DNA from: Paenibacillus zeisoli
Lineage (GTDB): Bacteria > Bacillota > Bacilli > Paenibacillales > Paenibacillaceae
DNA length: 64,000 nt
Assembly: GCF_003994465.1 (NCBI RefSeq)
Contig: NZ_RZNX01000001.1
Coordinates: forward strand, 558,001 to 622,000
Direction of reading: 5' to 3'
The translations under genes and the position numbers were made by a program. The notes beneath the pieces are model-generated. The model worked only from the letters and a program-made list of their open reading frames with translations, was not told the DNA's origin and ran no database searches. Positions 63,358-64,000 of the stretch are shown here, piece after piece. Every line of letters starts with the position of its first letter. Position 1 is the first letter of the stretch.

Positions 63358-63546
63358 TTAATCTTCGTCTGAACTTCGGTAAATAAGGTTCTTAGCAAAA
63401 TGGTTCTTTCTTACCTCCGTCTGAATCTCCCGCGATAAAGATCGATAACGTTCTATAGACAGTGCGATACGTCGTGAAGCCTGATCCAGGTCAGCCTCCT
63501 TGCGACGATGCCGCTGTAGTATTATTTCGATCCATCTGGACCACAT
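63358..63546 (-). CDS. Small charged protein of unknown function (62 aa)
   Basis: The 62-residue product is basic and helical (RHRRKEADLDQASRRIALSI), ending in YRSSDED. Its start overlaps the end of the 102-residue membrane protein gene by 25 bases. Overlap and steady codon pattern suggest a real pair, but no family is recognised. Confidence 0.45.
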   Translation of the reverse strand: MWSRWIEIILQRHRRKEADLDQASRRIALSIERYRSLSREIQTEVRKNHFAKNLIYRSSDED

Positions 63547-63830
63547 GAAGAATCACTCCCATCAGACTTCTCCACTTTCTTGATGCTCTTAAACACATCC
63601 AGTACCGGTTCCCACAATTCCTCTCTTTCTTTGTCCAGAATGGCCTGGAGCCGATCCCGATCCTCTTCTGCCTTCTCTAGCAATCTTCTGGATACCAAAT
63701 CTCCTTGTATGATCATTCTTACTAGGACAACCAAAATCATGAGCAGGATAAATGTAAGCACAACCGCCAGACCATATCTCTCAGCGAGCGGCAAAAGCTT
63801 CTCCATGGTTGTTAGCTCACTGGATTCCAT
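63522..63830 (-). CDS. Small membrane protein with coiled-coil tail (102 aa)
   Basis: One membrane helix (about 18-41, YGLAVVLTFILLMILVVLVRM) is followed by a charged helix (RRLLEKAEEDRDRLQAILDK) of coiled-coil type. The layout recalls holin-like or scaffold proteins, but no family is certain. GGGGAAG lies at good spacing before the ATG. It is probably co-transcribed with the overlapping 62-residue gene. Confidence 0.65.
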   Translation of the reverse strand: MESSELTTMEKLLPLAERYGLAVVLTFILLMILVVLVRMIIQGDLVSRRLLEKAEEDRDRLQAILDKEREELWEPVLDVFKSIKKVEKSDGSDSSCGPDGSK

Positions 63831-63939
63831 TTTACTTCCCCCTGTCCAACAGAGTTATACTATATTGTATGCCACTACTAGAGTAAGAGAGATAGTCATA
63901 TCTTCTATACCAATAAGATTTTTTGATTTATAATGTTTG

Positions 63940-63951
63940 GAACATACGTTC
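63940..63951. promoter_or_regulatory. Perfect SOS (LexA) box ahead of the last gene
   Basis: GAACATACGTTC matches GAAC-N4-GTTC exactly. It sits six bases after TATAAT (63929-63934), just where it would block transcription of the gene starting at 63971. Confidence 0.7.
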
Positions 63952-63970
63952 TAAAAAGAGGAGGCTTCAA

Positions 63971-64000
63971 GTGATCATACATACTGAAGAGGATGTAATC
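63971..64000 (+). CDS. Start of an unidentified gene, cut by the window end
   Basis: GTG 63971 has AGAGGAGG at seven to ten bases upstream and opens a frame MIIHTEEDVI that runs to the edge. Ten codons are too few to name it. A perfect SOS box and a TATAAT lie just upstream, so it may be damage-inducible. Confidence 0.55.
   Translation, partial: MIIHTEEDVI

Noticed and set aside
1-64000. CRISPR arrays, insertion sequences, tRNA and rRNA genes
   Set aside because: No repeat-spacer pattern, transposase, cloverleaf or rRNA core sequence was noticed on reading both strands.

Overview
The window looks like a chromosomal segment of a Gram-positive, spore-forming-type Bacillota, most likely Paenibacillus or a close relative. 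This is inferred from LexA/YneA-type SOS control with GAAC-N4-GTTC boxes, a Bacillus-like thi operon under a TPP riboswitch, a c-di-AMP (ydaO-type) riboswitch ahead of a LysM/3D cell-wall protein, pdhABCD, strong AGGAGG ribosome binding sites, frequent TTG/GTG starts and signal peptidase I of the SipS type. No rRNA, tRNA, CRISPR array, insertion sequence or prophage was seen. No gene-free stretch exceeds about 300 bases except 1275-1666, which holds the c-di-AMP riboswitch.

Layout. 1-2.9 kb: the end of a polysaccharide deacetylase, a LysM/3D wall protein with its riboswitch, a secreted helical protein and an OsmC peroxidase. 3.1-5.3 kb: an amino-acid ABC importer whose binding protein and permease are fused. 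5.4-10.3 kb: glycogen synthesis (glgBA divergent from glgC). 10.4-17.7 kb: a double-GNAT protein; an operon joining an orphan ABC ATPase, a VCBS-repeat lipoprotein and a two-component system; then an ArsR-like regulator with a HAD hydrolase. 17.7-23.1 kb: topB, gltD, dfrA and thyA. 23.3-28.3 kb: the pyruvate dehydrogenase operon pdhABCD. 28.5-32.3 kb: an esterase, a TRIC-type membrane protein, thiN, an NlpC/P60 hydrolase and an orphan response regulator with a degenerate receiver. 32.4-36.5 kb: tenI-thiO-thiS-thiG-thiF behind a TPP riboswitch and terminator. thiN at 30 kb would convert thiamine to the cofactor used by PdhA.

38.3-48.8 kb is the most distinctive part: ten tightly packed minus-strand genes forming a divergent Tad/Flp-like secretion or pilus locus. 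In transcription order they are a Ser/Thr kinase fused to a ParA/MinD-like ATPase, a SAF-domain CpaB-like protein, two degenerate ParA-like proteins, a TadA/CpaF ATPase, a large membrane protein that looks like TadB and TadC joined, and four small proteins with one N-terminal membrane segment each. No prepilin peptidase is present and none of the four small proteins has an obvious Flp cleavage motif. A strong terminator-like hairpin lies in the leader of the first gene and suggests attenuation.

48.8-61.1 kb is housekeeping: an RlmM-like methyltransferase, a small receiver-like protein, overlapping Fpg/Nei glycosylase and AP endonuclease genes, a NagD-type phosphatase, RNase Z, cobalamin-dependent methionine synthase (metH) divergent from the methionine-salvage dioxygenase mtnD, a YtkA-like lipoprotein, a HAD hydrolase, a small membrane protein and an aldo/keto reductase. 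61.1-64 kb: a DUF896 gene, yneA and lexA around a four-box SOS region, signal peptidase I, two small genes, and the first codons of a gene preceded by another perfect SOS box.
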